DNA of 64,000 nucleotides from Larix kaempferi (Eukaryota; Streptophyta; Pinopsida; Pinales; Pinaceae): positions 3,286,001 to 3,350,000 of the forward strand of contig BSBM01000442.1 in the NCBI GenBank assembly GCA_027924585.1, written 5' to 3'. How positions within the stretch are numbered: the stretch's first letter is position 1; each line of letters starts with the position of its first letter. Below are positions 44,413 to 56,778 of the stretch, one piece after another. A model generated the notes under the pieces. The model did no database searches. It saw only the letters and a program-made list of their open reading frames with translations, and had not been told where the DNA came from. A program made the position numbers and the translations under genes.

Positions 44413-45156
44413 TGTAAGAATCTGCAAGAGATCTAGCAGCTATAGCAACTCATAATCAACTATCAAGAATGTTGCAAAGAAGAAGAGAAGGAGACACTCA
44501 ATGATCACTCATAAACACAGTAGAATAGAACAATATCTCAGTATCATACAATGAATAAGAATGTAAGTGAATGAATACAATAGGCATGAATATGGCATCA
44601 TATAGGATTTGAATAGGCCAAGTAGGGAATTCAAAATCCTAACTCAGAGTGTGGCTTGGATGATAGTGGAGTCATCATCCAGTCAATGTATCAGTCATCA
44701 AGGGTAACAGACAGTCAAGTGTGGCTAACTGAGTCTAACTGAGTGTGGTAGGCACTAACTGAATGAAGGGGGCTCAGTGGAGGGTGCATGAGGAGCTAAC
44801 TGGATTCAAAATTATCAGTATAGTCTCACAAGAGGTCCATCAGAGTGAAACAGTCAGTGGGGGAGTCAATCTAGCCTTAAATCAAGGAAGAACTGAGTGA
44901 TAACTGACTAGTAGGTGAGAAAAGGTGCCTAACTGGTTGTGGTAGGTGAGAAAGGTGCACTTTCCATGCAAAAGAGTGGAGAAGGGTGCCTTTGGTAGGT
45001 GGGAGGCCCCCTGGGGGCTGTAGACAGGCTTTGGAGAGCTAGAACCAAGCTCTAGGAGCTGGGAGGTCCACCATGATGATGACTGGATGCATGCATGCAA
45101 TGCAAAATGCATGCATGCATGCAAAACTGAAAAATGATGGGGAGAATATTCCAACA
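44413..45156 (-). repeat. LTR 3 (outer 5' LTR) of three-LTR element
   Basis: 744 bp, with an extra few ATGC units near its right end (GCATGCATGCAATGC around 45090). It is followed by the TSD ACTCA. The primer-site variant TGGTATCAGATT lies at 44412-44401. Confidence 0.92.
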
Positions 45157-45161
45157 ACTCA

Positions 45162-46983
45162 TCCCAATAAATAAACTTCCTCAATGATGGAATCACTCCA
45201 CCACTCTATGTAGCCACAACTGAATCTCACCATTGGTCTCTCACAAACAACTACATGCCTTCTCCTACAAACCAACTTATATGGAAAACTCTCCAATATC
45301 AACCAATATGGAAAACTCTCCAATATCAACCATCAATAAGGAGAACAACAACCACTCACCAATATTCCATATCAATACTACTAAGAGTCCCAACACATGA
45401 AATACAATGAATGCAACTGGAAATGTGCACAATAATTGTATCTCTGAAATTATCGAACTACCCCTTGAGAATCCTGTCCCTTTATTGCTTGATCCACAAC
45501 TGGCCCATAGTCACCTAACTCGCTAACAACCCTCCCCCTCTGCCCCACTGTAAATCTTCTAAGGGGTGGTTCGGGTCGATCCAAAAAAGCTTCCCAAACA
45601 CGCGTTGGATAAAGAAAAGACGATGTTGGGGGTGTTCTAGGCGTATGGTCAATCGGGGTTTCTAACTCTTTGTTTTATTAAGCGGAATCGACGAACGAAG
45701 TGCATTTAAGGTTATTCATGAATTATCCCAAAGAATATATCCATCTGCTACCACCATCCAACCTTGTACTTAGTGTGAAAACTAAGCACAAATGATACCA
45801 ATATCCCAAATGATCCACAAAATGCAAGATACATCCTCCAATGCACCAGGCAAGAAAACTGCAAGTACATCCAAAGAGGTGTTACCCATGTAGGAAACTA
45901 GGAACATGCTACAACATCGATGAACTCATGTGAAGAAAGTTTGACTTGCTTCATCAAGACAACATGAAAATAGTTTCTCCAAAGACAAGCAATTCCAAGG
46001 TCCCATTGCTTGCGTTGCATTCGCATCAGTGAGAATGCCATCCAACAAAACTCCTCAGGAAAAATTATGCTTGGATCCCACTGCATCCACTATAAGTATC
46101 CATGTGGTATTGTCAAGCGTGGAAACTTGACATCCTAAGGAATGTTGAGATCCCACTATCTAGAATGTATCCTCCCAAACATCATCAAATCTATGTAGAG
46201 GCTAGAACCATAAGGGTACTAGGAAGGATAGCAAGAACATCATGAAAAATGAGTAGTTGATGCAAACTGAATGGAATTATGTCATCCTCCAAGCTAGTCC
46301 AAAACATAGAGATACTATCCATCATGAAATATTCATCCTCAAGGTAGGTCTGAATCAAAACAAGGCCATCCATCATGAAATACATATCCAAAGGGTGAGG
46401 CCGAACCTCAGAAAGTCTCTTCAAACTCATAGGAAGGTTCTTATGTTCCCAATGCACACAAGAATCAAAGATGAAATTAGTAAAGCTCAAGTGGCAGGGG
46501 TGAGAATCCCATGTCCAACCACAAGAAAAGTAGGAATCATCCAACAAACAAGGATGTCCATGTTTCTCACAAGAAAATGATACATCAAATAGATCTCCAA
46601 GAATGCAAGCAGGAAATACAAGCATGTGTCTCCTCATCCAACAAAGGAATGGAAGGACACTCCAATCAACTAATCCAAGTATAAAGAAAAGTGCTTCCCT
46701 ATGTGAACTCATCTAATGGCTCAACTCTCTACCACTGATCCAAGGGTGAAAACCTCCATCATATGATCCACTCAATGAAGATTGGTGGAAATCCAATGCA
46801 CCTCTATACATGGAGGCATCAAAGATAGGAATATTATTCCTCAACTGCTGCTGGGAGGTCAATGGTGCAATCAAATCAACTGGAGTGAATTGAGCCTTGT
46901 GATCCTCCTCAAGAACCAACAAGAACAAACCCTTTCACCCAATGCTCACCCTCAAATGTGTAGGATTAGGAAGGATGAACCAA
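45162..46983 (-). other. Internal non-coding part of outer element (3' side)
   Basis: This stretch has no conserved enzyme motif. A 173-codon minus-strand frame (46712-46191) with Cys, Trp and Met-rich phrases is open but not recognisable, and could be decayed element-specific coding sequence or chance. It continues beyond the level-2 insertion as 18442-18495. Confidence 0.4.
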
Positions 46984-49112
46984 CTATCTGCAACAAGTAT
47001 CCACCAAAGATATGGATGCATCAAATCCATCAAGGGTTGGTCCAACACTAAGGAGCTCTTCTGACTCTTCAATGGAGAGAGGACTCACTCCATGAGAGAG
47101 CTCAGTTTCTCTTTGGAAAGTGACATGTTCTTGGAGCTCATCATTTTCATCCCAAAAATCCTCAAGCACATGCATGTCATCATGCACCTCATGAACCACC
47201 ATCTCATGACGTTCCTCCATAGAACTTTGAATGTCATCAACCAAAGGAGAATGACTAACTAGAATGTAGGAGGGAATATGCGATCTCTGCAACTCTTGGT
47301 GAAGTTTCTCTATCTGCTTTGGAGAATCTAAGAGGGCACTTTGAGTGCATCTCAACAAATCTTGGGTGGCCATTAACTCATCCTTGAGCTTGTAGATCTC
47401 CTCTTCCTCCTTCAAGGAAGATCCGTACAAAACCTCTACAAACTTAAACAATCCATCTATGTCAGAAATCATTTGACGAAATTTTATTTGGATGATGGAC
47501 AATGATTTATGAGTATTCTCCATGGCTTCAAGAGAAGTTTGATCTTCCAATGAAGCATCTCTCCAAAAATGATGTGACACTAAATCATTTGTGTCATGGA
47601 TAAGATGTAAGGCATCTTTGATCTTCCTTTTTCTCATCTTGAATGACCTTACAAGACAAGAAGGTTGGGAGTGAACCTCCTCATCATCAAACAATGGATC
47701 AACCTCATGAAGCTCATGTGGTGATGGTAAGACTGATACTGGTACCTCTTATTCTATTGCAAGATCTTCATCTTCTTCAAGCACAGGGGAACTTGTTCTT
47801 GCAGTAGTCTCCTCAATAGAAATCTATGGACCACCAACATAGAGGGATGGACATCCATTAGTAGATGTCTCCATGCAATATCGATACCCATCAGTAGGCA
47901 CCACATCAACCCTTAGGAACCCTTCAGTAGGAACCTAATCATGATAGCCATCAGTAGTTATCCCATCATAGCATCCATCAGTAGATTCCTTTGCAAAACT
48001 AGGGCACTCATTAGTAAGGACCCCATCATGACACCCATTAGTAAGTGTCTCAAAACTGCTTGAGGAACCATCAATAGTTTCTCCATGATCCATATTCACA
48101 ACAGGAGTTTCCTCTGGATGATCATCAGTAAGAACACAAGTGGTAGATTCTTCTTCTTCATTCCTATAATCCTCATCAGTAAGGATTGGATCTCCAACTT
48201 TTTCAAATTCACCTTGGAGTGACTAATTCTCCTCCTTATGGAAATCTTCTTTTGATTGACCACTTGAAGAACTAAGTGGTTCATGGTCCTCTTCAATTAT
48301 TGAGAATGGATTTAGGGTCTCATCCACATCCTCCTTATTCTTTCTAGCACCAAAATATATTTGGATTTCTTATGGAAATAGAATAGGCTTCACCTATTTT
48401 CACACCTAATCAACCATATGTGCAACCTTCTCTTTATTGGCTCTATTGTAGGGGTCTTTGAATAGACCTGCAATATGAAGTTTACAATACTCTATGAAGT
48501 ATAGGAGCTTCCAAACCACTTCACTCAATCTCCTCCTTATGGAACTCTTATTTTGCTTGACCACTTGAAGAACTAAGTGGTTCATGGTCCTCTTCAATTA
48601 TTGAGAATGGATTTAGGGTCTCATCCACATCCTCCTTATTCTTTCTAGCACCAAAATATATTTGGGTCTCTTATGGAAATAGAATAGGCTTCACCTATTT
48701 TCACACCTCATCAACCATATGTGCAACCTTCTCTTTATTGGCTCTATTGTAGGGGTCTATGAATAGACCTGCAATATGAATTTTACAATACTCTATGAAG
48801 TATAGGAGCTTCCAAACCACTTCACTCAATATTCAGTACTCAAATAGATATTGAAAGGATTCTATTGGCCTTACTTGCTCCATTCTAGACCTTGAAGAGT
48901 AATTCCTAATGTCTTCTCCATACATATGGCTATAAGAATAACCATCATTTCTTCTTCCAAATGTAATCTGATGGGAGATACTTGTAGAAGGTACCTGCTA
49001 GAAATTTTCTTCCTCATACTGTCTGCAATACTCTTCATACTTCTCATAATAGTCATCATCATACTGCTCATCATCCTCATATATCTCATAGGAATCATCA
49101 TCAAAGTAGGAC
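46984..49112 (-). pseudogene. Acidic coiled-coil ORF of the outer element, with a short peptide repeat
   Basis: The minus-strand reading starts near the primer site with MSYFDDDSYEIYEDDEQYDD (about 49109-49000), a strongly acidic Tyr/Asp/Glu leader ending at a TAG. Farther on, a broken frame (48300-47700) shows repeated units of the type TDGYHD / TNGCHDGV / STDGCYDG, then runs open for 236 codons (47694-46984) with coiled-coil character (EEEEIYKLKDELMATQDLL, DSPKQIEKLHQELQRS). There are about four in-frame stops upstream of the open part. I see no zinc knuckle or catalytic motif. It may be a gag-like protein of a non-autonomous family, but I cannot assign a function. Confidence 0.45.
48229..48835. 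repeat. Tandem duplication, about 302-bp unit, inside outer element
   Basis: The segment starting CTCCTCCTTATGGAA at about 48229 repeats at about 48531, and both copies end CCAAACCACTTCACTCAAT. The copies differ at few positions, so this happened after most of the element's decay or is maintained in the family. Confidence 0.75.
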
Positions 49113-49180
49113 ATGGATGCAATTTTCTTCTGCAATGGATGATCCAATGCACAGGTGCAAGGACCATGCTCTGATACCAC

Positions 49181-51499
49181 TGTAATGTACCCCAACCAGA
49201 ATTTGGGCACACTAACTCAATAAATATAATATATTGTTGATGTACTACTGCTAAAGCTCTAATAAATCTGCAATAATCTTATGGTCCACTTCTAGGATGC
49301 CAAAATGGCACACTAGCTCCAAAGGTTCTTCAATAAGCACTAAGAGGCTTGTGGATTGACTCTGGAAGGATTGGAATGGATTGGAGATGCTTGGAGTGGC
49401 TTTGGACTCTATTTTTGTATATTATGCATACTTCATAATAACAATTTCATATTTGGATGGGTTCAAATAGGTTTGGAGGGACTTGGAGTGGAATTGGGAG
49501 AGCGCAATAGCACAAGGAGATGATTTCCAAAAGGCACAAAATGGTACTTAAGAGATCCAATTTTCTATAAAAAACACTTGGGATGGATTTTATAGAGTCT
49601 CATTTTTTTGCAGAAACTTTCAGGATGCGAATTGGACCTCCGGAGAAGAATTTATGGTCAAAACAGTGGAAGCTAGTCGAATTTGGCTAGTGAAAGAGAA
49701 AGGGTGAGAAAGATGGTAATGAAGGGTAGGGTTTTATGAAGGTAGGGAAGAATTTATGTAGTAAATGGATGTAGGAGGCCTGCAAAAATATGTATATATT
49801 CAAGGTACAATAATTTTTCATGTGTGGCATTGGTGAGTGGTAGATTGTCCAACACATTGACCATTAGCACATTCGGGAGTGCAACACGCCTAGGAAGCCT
49901 CCATTGGTTAGACCAATGGTTGCGAGGTGTATACCACATGAATTATTTGGAACATCATCTACTCCCGGTGTTCAATGGGGTGCCACTAAAAATCATAGGA
50001 ATTAATGGAAGCAATTTTGGGAAGCAATATTGAAGAATTGGCAATTTTGGCTTAGTGAAGAAGCTAGTTTCCAAGGCCTTCCAAATGGAGTATGGCCTTT
50101 ACTGAATTCTTCAATGAGGGTATGGTAAGGACAAAAAACATGTTGGATAAACAAATATAACTTCATATTAACAAATATATGTGAATTGGTCATTCAATCG
50201 GGTTAATTCCATAGATATGTCAAAATATATGCACCTTGGAGTCCATAGGCAAAAGAGAGAGACACAATATGAACAAAGGGAGATTTATTTTATTGATATC
50301 ATTAGTATGGAACATTTACAATAGAATGGATTCTAAGAGCAGCAATGGTATAAAAATAGAGAATAGAGAGAGGAGAGAGAAGATGATCTATGGGAACCAA
50401 ATCCTTTGCAGAACATATGGTCCATTGTAGAAGCCCCAAATACACCTGCATGAAATAAAAGAGAGAAAATGCATGACAATAGCCCAGAACCCCAATCATA
50501 TGGAGGTAGAATGAGTATGGAATCCCAATATCACAAGAAATAAATGATATGACCACTAGATATATGTAGAAGGCCTGCAGAAACTGTGATAATGTAGCAC
50601 AATCAAACGAGCATCAGTATTGGATCAATACAATGCCATGAGAAGAGAAGGATGCTCAACTCCACTTCACCAATTGGAGAAAATACAACTAACTACTAAG
50701 ATACAGAAAGGACACATCACCCAACTGTTGACAAGGGGAGCATCACCCAAGTCTAGGTAGCACTAAGCTTCCCATCAAAATCAACAATATCCAAATGCAT
50801 GCCTTTTCCCTTCGCCTTTGCCTCCTTTATTAATCCAAAACTTGACTAGTTTCCCATACTAGAGAGTAAAACCATGGGCCAAATAAAACCAATAGCAATA
50901 TTAGTTTGCTCACTTAGTCAATACTAGTGGGAAATACCATGAGCACCTCAAAACCATCCAACATGTAGAAAGTGGCTTCCAATTGACCAAATTCCTTCTT
51001 TAATGGGATAATCTCCTTGGGGAAATGTGAAAAAGTTATTTCCAACTTATCTTGGGTCATAAATGTCAAATAAGTGACCCCAAGATCCCCAACTCATTTC
51101 CTATATTTAAGGAACCTCACTAAGTCAAAAGTGGAATTTATTTACTTTATTATCCTTTCCTAAGAATTAGGGTCCAAGTTTGTCCACTTTTATCCACCAT
51201 CATTAGTCCATCCTAACCAACTTCCTTACCCATTCCTTGAGCACCCTTTGACCCAATTTAATCATTACTTTCCCACTCAAATTCATAATTACAATTTGAA
51301 TTGGGAAAATATTTTCAGAATGTTATTTTTGCTCCATAATTCGAGTTGGGGATTATTTGGGTCTTAATTATCCTTTTAATAATTATTTTTGGACCTTAGG
51401 ATAATTTACTTAGGCAATTTTAACCACCATATTGATTTTATGATTTTTTTCCTAGGTGACCTTAGACAATTTTCCTTAGGAAAAATTGGGGACATCACA
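49181..51499 (-). repeat. 5' LTR of outer element
   Basis: Partner of 16109-18441. It is bordered on the inside by the primer-binding site at 49179-49168 and on the outside by CAGTA. The TTGATATC and TATTGATATCA stretches at matching positions in both copies (near 17222 and 50290) are the most AT-rich promoter-like parts, but I cannot fix a TATA box. Confidence 0.88.
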
Positions 51500-51504
51500 C
51501 AGTA

Positions 51505-53035
51505 TAGAATAGGCATAATTTGTTGTATGCATCACATAGGAGCATTGATATCAAGGAAAAATTTGATTTGATTTGTAGATGTTGAAAGCTATAGACATAT
51601 ATGCAATATCAGTCTCAAAATTTCAAAATGGCCAAGGAGGGTATGCAATGCTTGCCAGGAATAGATATTTAAACATTGTACATTGTCTAGAGAAACTTTG
51701 TGTCTATTTGTTGTGTCAAGAAAGCAAAAAAAACAAGGAAACTATAGGTGGGAGAGAAAATGAAACTTAAGAACAGTTTTTTGATGTAAAGTACGATTTT
51801 ACAAAACTTGTTTGAGGACATATTTAGTCTAAGTAGCATTTTGTTGAAATGATGTGAAAGAAACATCAAGCAACTAGAAAATGGGAAATGAACATAGAAG
51901 TCTACTAGCATAATAACAGAATTGACATCTTGGATTTTGTGTTTTTTTTCTTGCAATGTCCAAGCAATATGTTTTTCGTAAAGACTGCACAAACCATGTT
52001 TGATGTTGTTTTTTGGAAAATTGATTATGTTGTCATTACATTGTAGGAATTGTCAATCCTAATAAATGTTATAGAAAGACAAGGAGACAAAGTAATTAAC
52101 AACATAGGTGGTGTTCTAGTTACTCCTTTGTCTATATTGCCATTGTTTTTAGTTTTGTTAATTTTGGCAAGTAGTTCAACAACATAAACAAAATTTGCAT
52201 ATGTAGGAACACTAAGGAGAAACATGCTCTTTTCCAATGGAGGAACACTATGTATTGACCTTTGATCAATTTGCATAAATCGCAACAAAGCATGGGTTTC
52301 TAAGAACATGTAGGGCAGGGTGTGTAAAATATTTGAACCATTTAAACTTAATTTTAAATGTTTTAAAATTTAAGTGTGATTTAATTTTTGATAAATGATA
52401 CTGATGAAATGTGTGGAAGAATATGTTGGGCTTCTACCTTTTTTTTCAACTAATCATCGATTCTCAAGCATCTAAAAATTTGACAAGCAAAAATTGAAGT
52501 AGTCCTTCAATTGCAAAGTTACTCTAATCGTTATTGCTAATAGTAAGTGACATCACAAATTATAATTCCCTATTGTAAAATTATAAATTTATAAATTTCT
52601 GATTATCATTTTCTTAAATTTTAATTGCACAATTGTGAGTTGATAAATTGTGAAATTGTATTTAAATATTACGATGTAAGTTGTAGTTGTAGTTGTAATT
52701 TCAATTAACAACATGCATTGTAAACACCAATATAATATAAATAAGGTACATGAACATAAGATAAATAACATACACTCATTGACATAAATATAAGATAAAA
52801 TTAACATACACATGTGCATAAACATAACCATACTTAATAAAGATAAATAACTTGTACACACATCCACATTAACATAAACATAAGGTAAATAACTCACATT
52901 GACATAAACATAGTGACATCATATATCCATGAAGAAAAAATATGATACGAAATAATCCATCAAGTTTATAAAAAGGTAATAGTGTATATGTGGACATAAC
53001 AATAAAAATAATGCAAAACATGAACAAATGTCATC
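51505..53035. other. AT-rich intergenic stretch right of the nest
   Basis: No supportable gene. A 95-codon minus frame (52309-52025) has no recognisable motif. 52720-52915 has repeated ACATAAACATAAGATAAATAAC-like phrases. Confidence 0.45.
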
Positions 53036-55240
53036 TAATATGGGGATCGGGCCCTTGATGGGTTGTGTGGTCATCCCCACCGCTATTACCTCTTGTACCA
53101 TGCCCATAGTGTGGGGACAACATGTGATCGAAAATGTTTTCTAAAGACTCGAACTACAAAAATTAAAATTTTGAACTATGTAAGTTAGTTATAGATTTAA
53201 ATAATATACTTAAATCTATAAGAAGACATATTTATAAAATTTTAAGTGGGTGGATTAACTAACCTAGATCAAGTCCATGGTGACATTTTCAAAATCATCC
53301 TATTTGTAATCTCCAAGAAAATACAGAGTCGATGGGCCCTCACCAGGACGATGTTGAATCAAACTTTCCTACTCATCTTTGAACAACACTGGAGCATCAA
53401 TTCCCAATTGTACATGAAACTGAGTAAGTTGACATCATGCATATAATTAGCAAAAGAATAATAAATACACATTATAAATTAAACATCAACTTGAATTCTA
53501 TATTGCATTGAAACATAAGTTATAGTACCTCATCGACTAATGGTTGACGATTGAACTTCAGAAAAGACTACAATGTCTCCCACTCCTCTGCAATATTATT
53601 GCCTCTACCCTATACATTTTGAGCAAGGTACAAGACGAAATTTAAGATAAAATAATTGAAATTATATGCATGTATGTAAATTACAAGGTTATAATGAAGG
53701 AACTAGCATATGTACCATGGGGACATCATTGAGGGAAATGGTTTCCTGGCCAAGCAATGGAGAATTTGAACAGAGTGAATCCATAAAGTAAATCCTCTAC
53801 ATGGAGCAACAATAAAAAAATCAGTATTACTCAATTGATTCTTTTAGATACATTACATATATTAAAATGATTATTTAACGACATATAATAAAAAAATTTA
53901 CATAAATATATACTTGTTTTGTCGACGACGGCCTAGATCTCTCATACAGAGGAAAGTACAAGTCTTGGGATTGTATATAATATGACACTAGAGACTCATA
54001 GTCAAGGAACCGAATATTTGAGTCATCCATCCACATTAAATCGGACTCTATAGGTCCAGGGGGTGGTTTGTAATTCTCCTCGTGCATGGCAGTGGTAGCG
54101 CGACCCAATGTAGTGTGAATGACACCTGCCATCAAAGAGCATGTCTCAATTCCGAGATACAATGCTCAACTATGTCCTCAGTTCATATAAGAATCCAACT
54201 AGGGACATGAATCAATCGATGAGGGGTGGTATAGAAGCAGGGTCTCTACAATCCCCTCGACACTGATAAGTGTGTCCCTTCCCAATGCCATAGAAAGGTG
54301 ATGATGTACTTGTGTAATCCATATGCATGTGTAATACGAACTCTGCATAAATGTGTTTATAAAAGTATAATGAGACCTGGTAATGGTGGGGTAACATTCC
54401 CCATGCTCCAATACACCTATCATAAATATGAGGTGTGACTTCTTCAAACCTAAACTCGCATAGTAGGAGCGACTATCCAGCAACGTGATCAAGAGGGATG
54501 CCAAACAAAGTGCCCTTGACATCCCTTCCCCTTGTTGTAGTTTTCACCACCTCCTAGTTGTCAAGACCCAATACATGGTCCTTCCTCTTCTGGAAAGTAG
54601 CATTCCATATGTCACTTAGAGACCCCACCTTTTGGTAGATGTCCAATAAATCATTGATTGCATCAATCATCATGGAAATCGACCATACCGATGGACAGTT
54701 AGGGTGCATGAAATTTACCTGGTTACACAAAAAAATTACATTGTGATTTGATCTCTTCGATCGTGATCCTATTTATCTCATCCTCCCAAGGAGTGTCAAA
54801 ACCAAGATCAACACTTGACAGATAGATTAAAAAAAATGTATTAGTCAAAGTAGAAAACACCGATACAAAATTTAAATATACTAATATATTCAAAAAATAA
54901 ATAAATGTGAATTTAATGTACTTGTGTGATCATGAACCTCCTCACTGTGTTCTAAGAGGGTCAATGGATCATTTCCATCTTGCGATACATTGGATACCAT
55001 GCTACTGGATCGATGCTCACTAGATGGCCTAGACAGCAGGGTTCCTAGACACAAACAACAATTAATAATTAAACACATGTACATGTATACAATAATTTTC
55101 ACTTCCATATGTAATTCAATTAAAAAAATCTATATCTATACAATTTACAAGCGAGTCCACTCACGACGTGGGGAGGGTGTTGCAGTAGCGGCTCGTCTTG
55201 ACAATCATGACTGACAGAGGGAATAACCCTACTCTGTAGA
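53036..55240 (-). pseudogene. Decayed multi-exon relative of the 503-residue gene
   Basis: The minus strand shows at least eight exon-like blocks with GT-AG borders, mostly phase 0. They are 55225-55167; about 55045-54930 (LLSRPSSEHRSSSMVSNVSQ); about 54815-54730 (VDLGFDTPWEDEINRITIEE); about 54710-53915 (core); about 53798-53718 (MDSLCSNSPLLGQETISLND); about 53615-53530; about 53420-53270; and 53159-53036 (ending GGDDHTTHQGPDPHIR). The core matches the gene at 40207-38076 in order: DAINDLLDIYQKVGSLSDIW with DAIVDTISQSTNVLYDIA; LHHYQ-type LPHHYQVSLYFYKHIYAEFV and LHMHMDY with PPHNNREIPLYFLRKMYAEFVLHKHVNY; GVIHTTLGRATTAMHEEN with RTVVRHGRMVQHMGEEG. Several in-frame stops (for example LDN-stop-EVVK) and frameshifts show it is dead. 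Confidence 0.7.
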
Positions 55241-55254
55241 ACGATATGTATGGA

Positions 55255-55603
55255 ACAATGAATAAAAATCATATATATATATATATATATATGTCATTCT
55301 ATGAATAAAATGATGTTCTAATCTTTTGATGTTCATACAAACCTCTCGATGTTTTGATGATGGTGACAATGATGACGAGGATGATGAAGCAAATGATTAG
55401 GATGGTGTGAGTACAAGAAAATGTTTTCATGATGATGTATATTATGTAAAACAGGATGAAAGATATCTAATATGAACTAAAAAAATTTCTACACATCTAG
55501 GGTAAAGAGCAATGTGTTGAACTATTACAAATGACCTCTTGAAAGGATCGTTGTCCTTAGAATATGGATAGGGAAAGAATCAAGAGGAAATAACACTAGG
55601 TAT
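55255..55603. other. Short non-coding stretch with (AT)n run
   Basis: An (AT)n microsatellite at 55271-55292 and a GATGATG-rich patch (55340-55440) precede the Copia insertion point. No gene seen. Confidence 0.6.
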
Positions 55604-56208
55604 TGTTGATGTATATGTAACTTCGGAATGTATTTCATCTATGTATTTCATATATATTTATTGTACCCTTATTAGAGATGTGTTATTCCTCTATAAGGAA
55701 GTGTTGTCATGTGGATTGACAAGTGTCGCAAGTGTGTGTACTTTCCGATGGGTTATTAGACCACCATGTGTGGGGTCGGCCCTGAAATATATATTATATT
55801 GTGGATGTACCTAGCTAGACAAGTCGGCCCCATAAGGTCACTGGGAAAACAGGTTAGTATAAATAGAGATCAGGAGATCTCTATTTAAATCATTCAGAAA
55901 GTCATCTCTCTCTCACTCAGAAAGTGGCGCACTAGTGAGGAGGAGGATCATCTACTTCTAGGATACTATCTCAAGTGTATTTCAGTTTTACTTTCGTTGA
56001 GCCATTTCTCTCTCTATCTCTGAGGAAGTTGTGGGGTTTTTCACCTTAGGGTTTTCCCCACGGAAACTTTGTGTCTCTTGTCTCTCATGCTTTTGATTAT
56101 TGTGATGCTTGTCATGCTTATTGTGATTGTTATGCATTGATATACTGTATATGTTATTCTCTCAGTTAAGATCCTAGAGTATTGTGAATTAATGCTCAAA
56201 ATTTAACA
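55604..56208 (+). repeat. 5' LTR of Copia element
   Basis: 605 bp with TG..CA ends. The promoter TATA box TATAAATA is at 55858-55865, followed by the small palindrome AGAGATCAGGAGATCTCT. Confidence 0.95.
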
Positions 56209-56778
56209 TGGTATCAGAGCTAACTTGAGATAAGACATTTTGCAGTGACGGAAACTTGAGTTTCTTGTTTATTGGGTTTCTCTCCACAGATTTTGGAAAA
56301 GCAGTATAGTAGATTGACTCTACTCATCAAGGAGAATCTATCTGTCCAATCATAATTCAATTCTAAGCATTTTCAGGTTTGGCCCTAAAAATTAGGGTTT
56401 CCACAAAAATAGGAATTTCTGAAATCTGAAGACATAGCCGGACGCTCCTTGCAAAAATCGAATTTTAGAGCTTTGGATCGAGATTTTTGGCTAGGTAGAT
56501 CTCCGGGAAACTCAAACCCTAATTCAAGGCTCTCCCTAGTGAACCCGGGAGGACAAAAAGGCAAATCTGAAGGGTAAAGCTTTGCTGATCTCAAATTCTG
56601 AATACACCAGGCTGATCAGCTCATCAAGGCACATCTTTCTATCCTTTCAGAAAATTGAAATTCACATTTTGAATTTTTAGGGTTTTTCCGACAAACCCTA
56701 ATCCGGGACCAGATCCAATTTTCAGCATTTCAAGTGGTAAGACCTAAATCTTTTCTATTTCCATTTGAAGTACTCTTT

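Larger units (their letters stand above)
18501..45156 (-). mobile_element. Three-LTR Copia-derived element (LTR-int-LTR-int-LTR), carrying a nested 17.9-kb insert
   Basis: Three copies of one LTR lie at 18501-19238, 22049-22785 and 44413-45156. All run from TGTAAGAATCTGCAAG to GGGGA(G/T)AATATTCCAACA. The five bases ACTCA occur immediately outside the first (18496-18500) and the third (45157-45161), so the whole trimer behaves as a single insertion. Primer-site remnants follow the middle and right LTRs on the minus strand (22048-22037 and 44412-44401), and C-runs (the complement of a purine tract) sit beside the left two (19239 on, 22786 on). Both internal regions encode gag and protease but lack integrase, RT and RNase H. 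Without the nested DNA element it is about 8.8 kb. A trimer with one TSD pair fits unequal recombination between LTRs, or insertion of a tandem cDNA. Confidence 0.9.
16109..51499 (-). mobile_element. Outer nested LTR retrotransposon, non-autonomous (LARD-like)
   Basis: Two long direct repeats, 16109-18441 (2333 bp) and 49181-51499 (2319 bp), both start TGTA and end GGGACATCACA, so they have LTR-style TG..CA ends. On the minus strand the 5' LTR is 51499-49181 and is followed after one base by TGGTATCAGAGC (49179-49168), a perfect primer site. A purine-rich tract (CTTAGGAGGGGATGAC) precedes the 3' LTR at 18456-18442. Candidate TSDs are TAGTA (16104-16108) and CAGTA (51500-51504), 4 of 5 matching. 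Once the nested level-2 element is removed, the element is about 8.7 kb with about 4.1 kb of internal sequence. I found no RT, integrase or RNase H in it, only an acidic ORF region, so it would need proteins in trans. Confidence 0.88.

Noticed and set aside
46191-46712. 173-codon minus-strand frame as a real gene
   Set aside because: No recognisable motif, unusual Cys/Trp/Met-rich composition, and it sits in the decayed interior of the outer LTR element.
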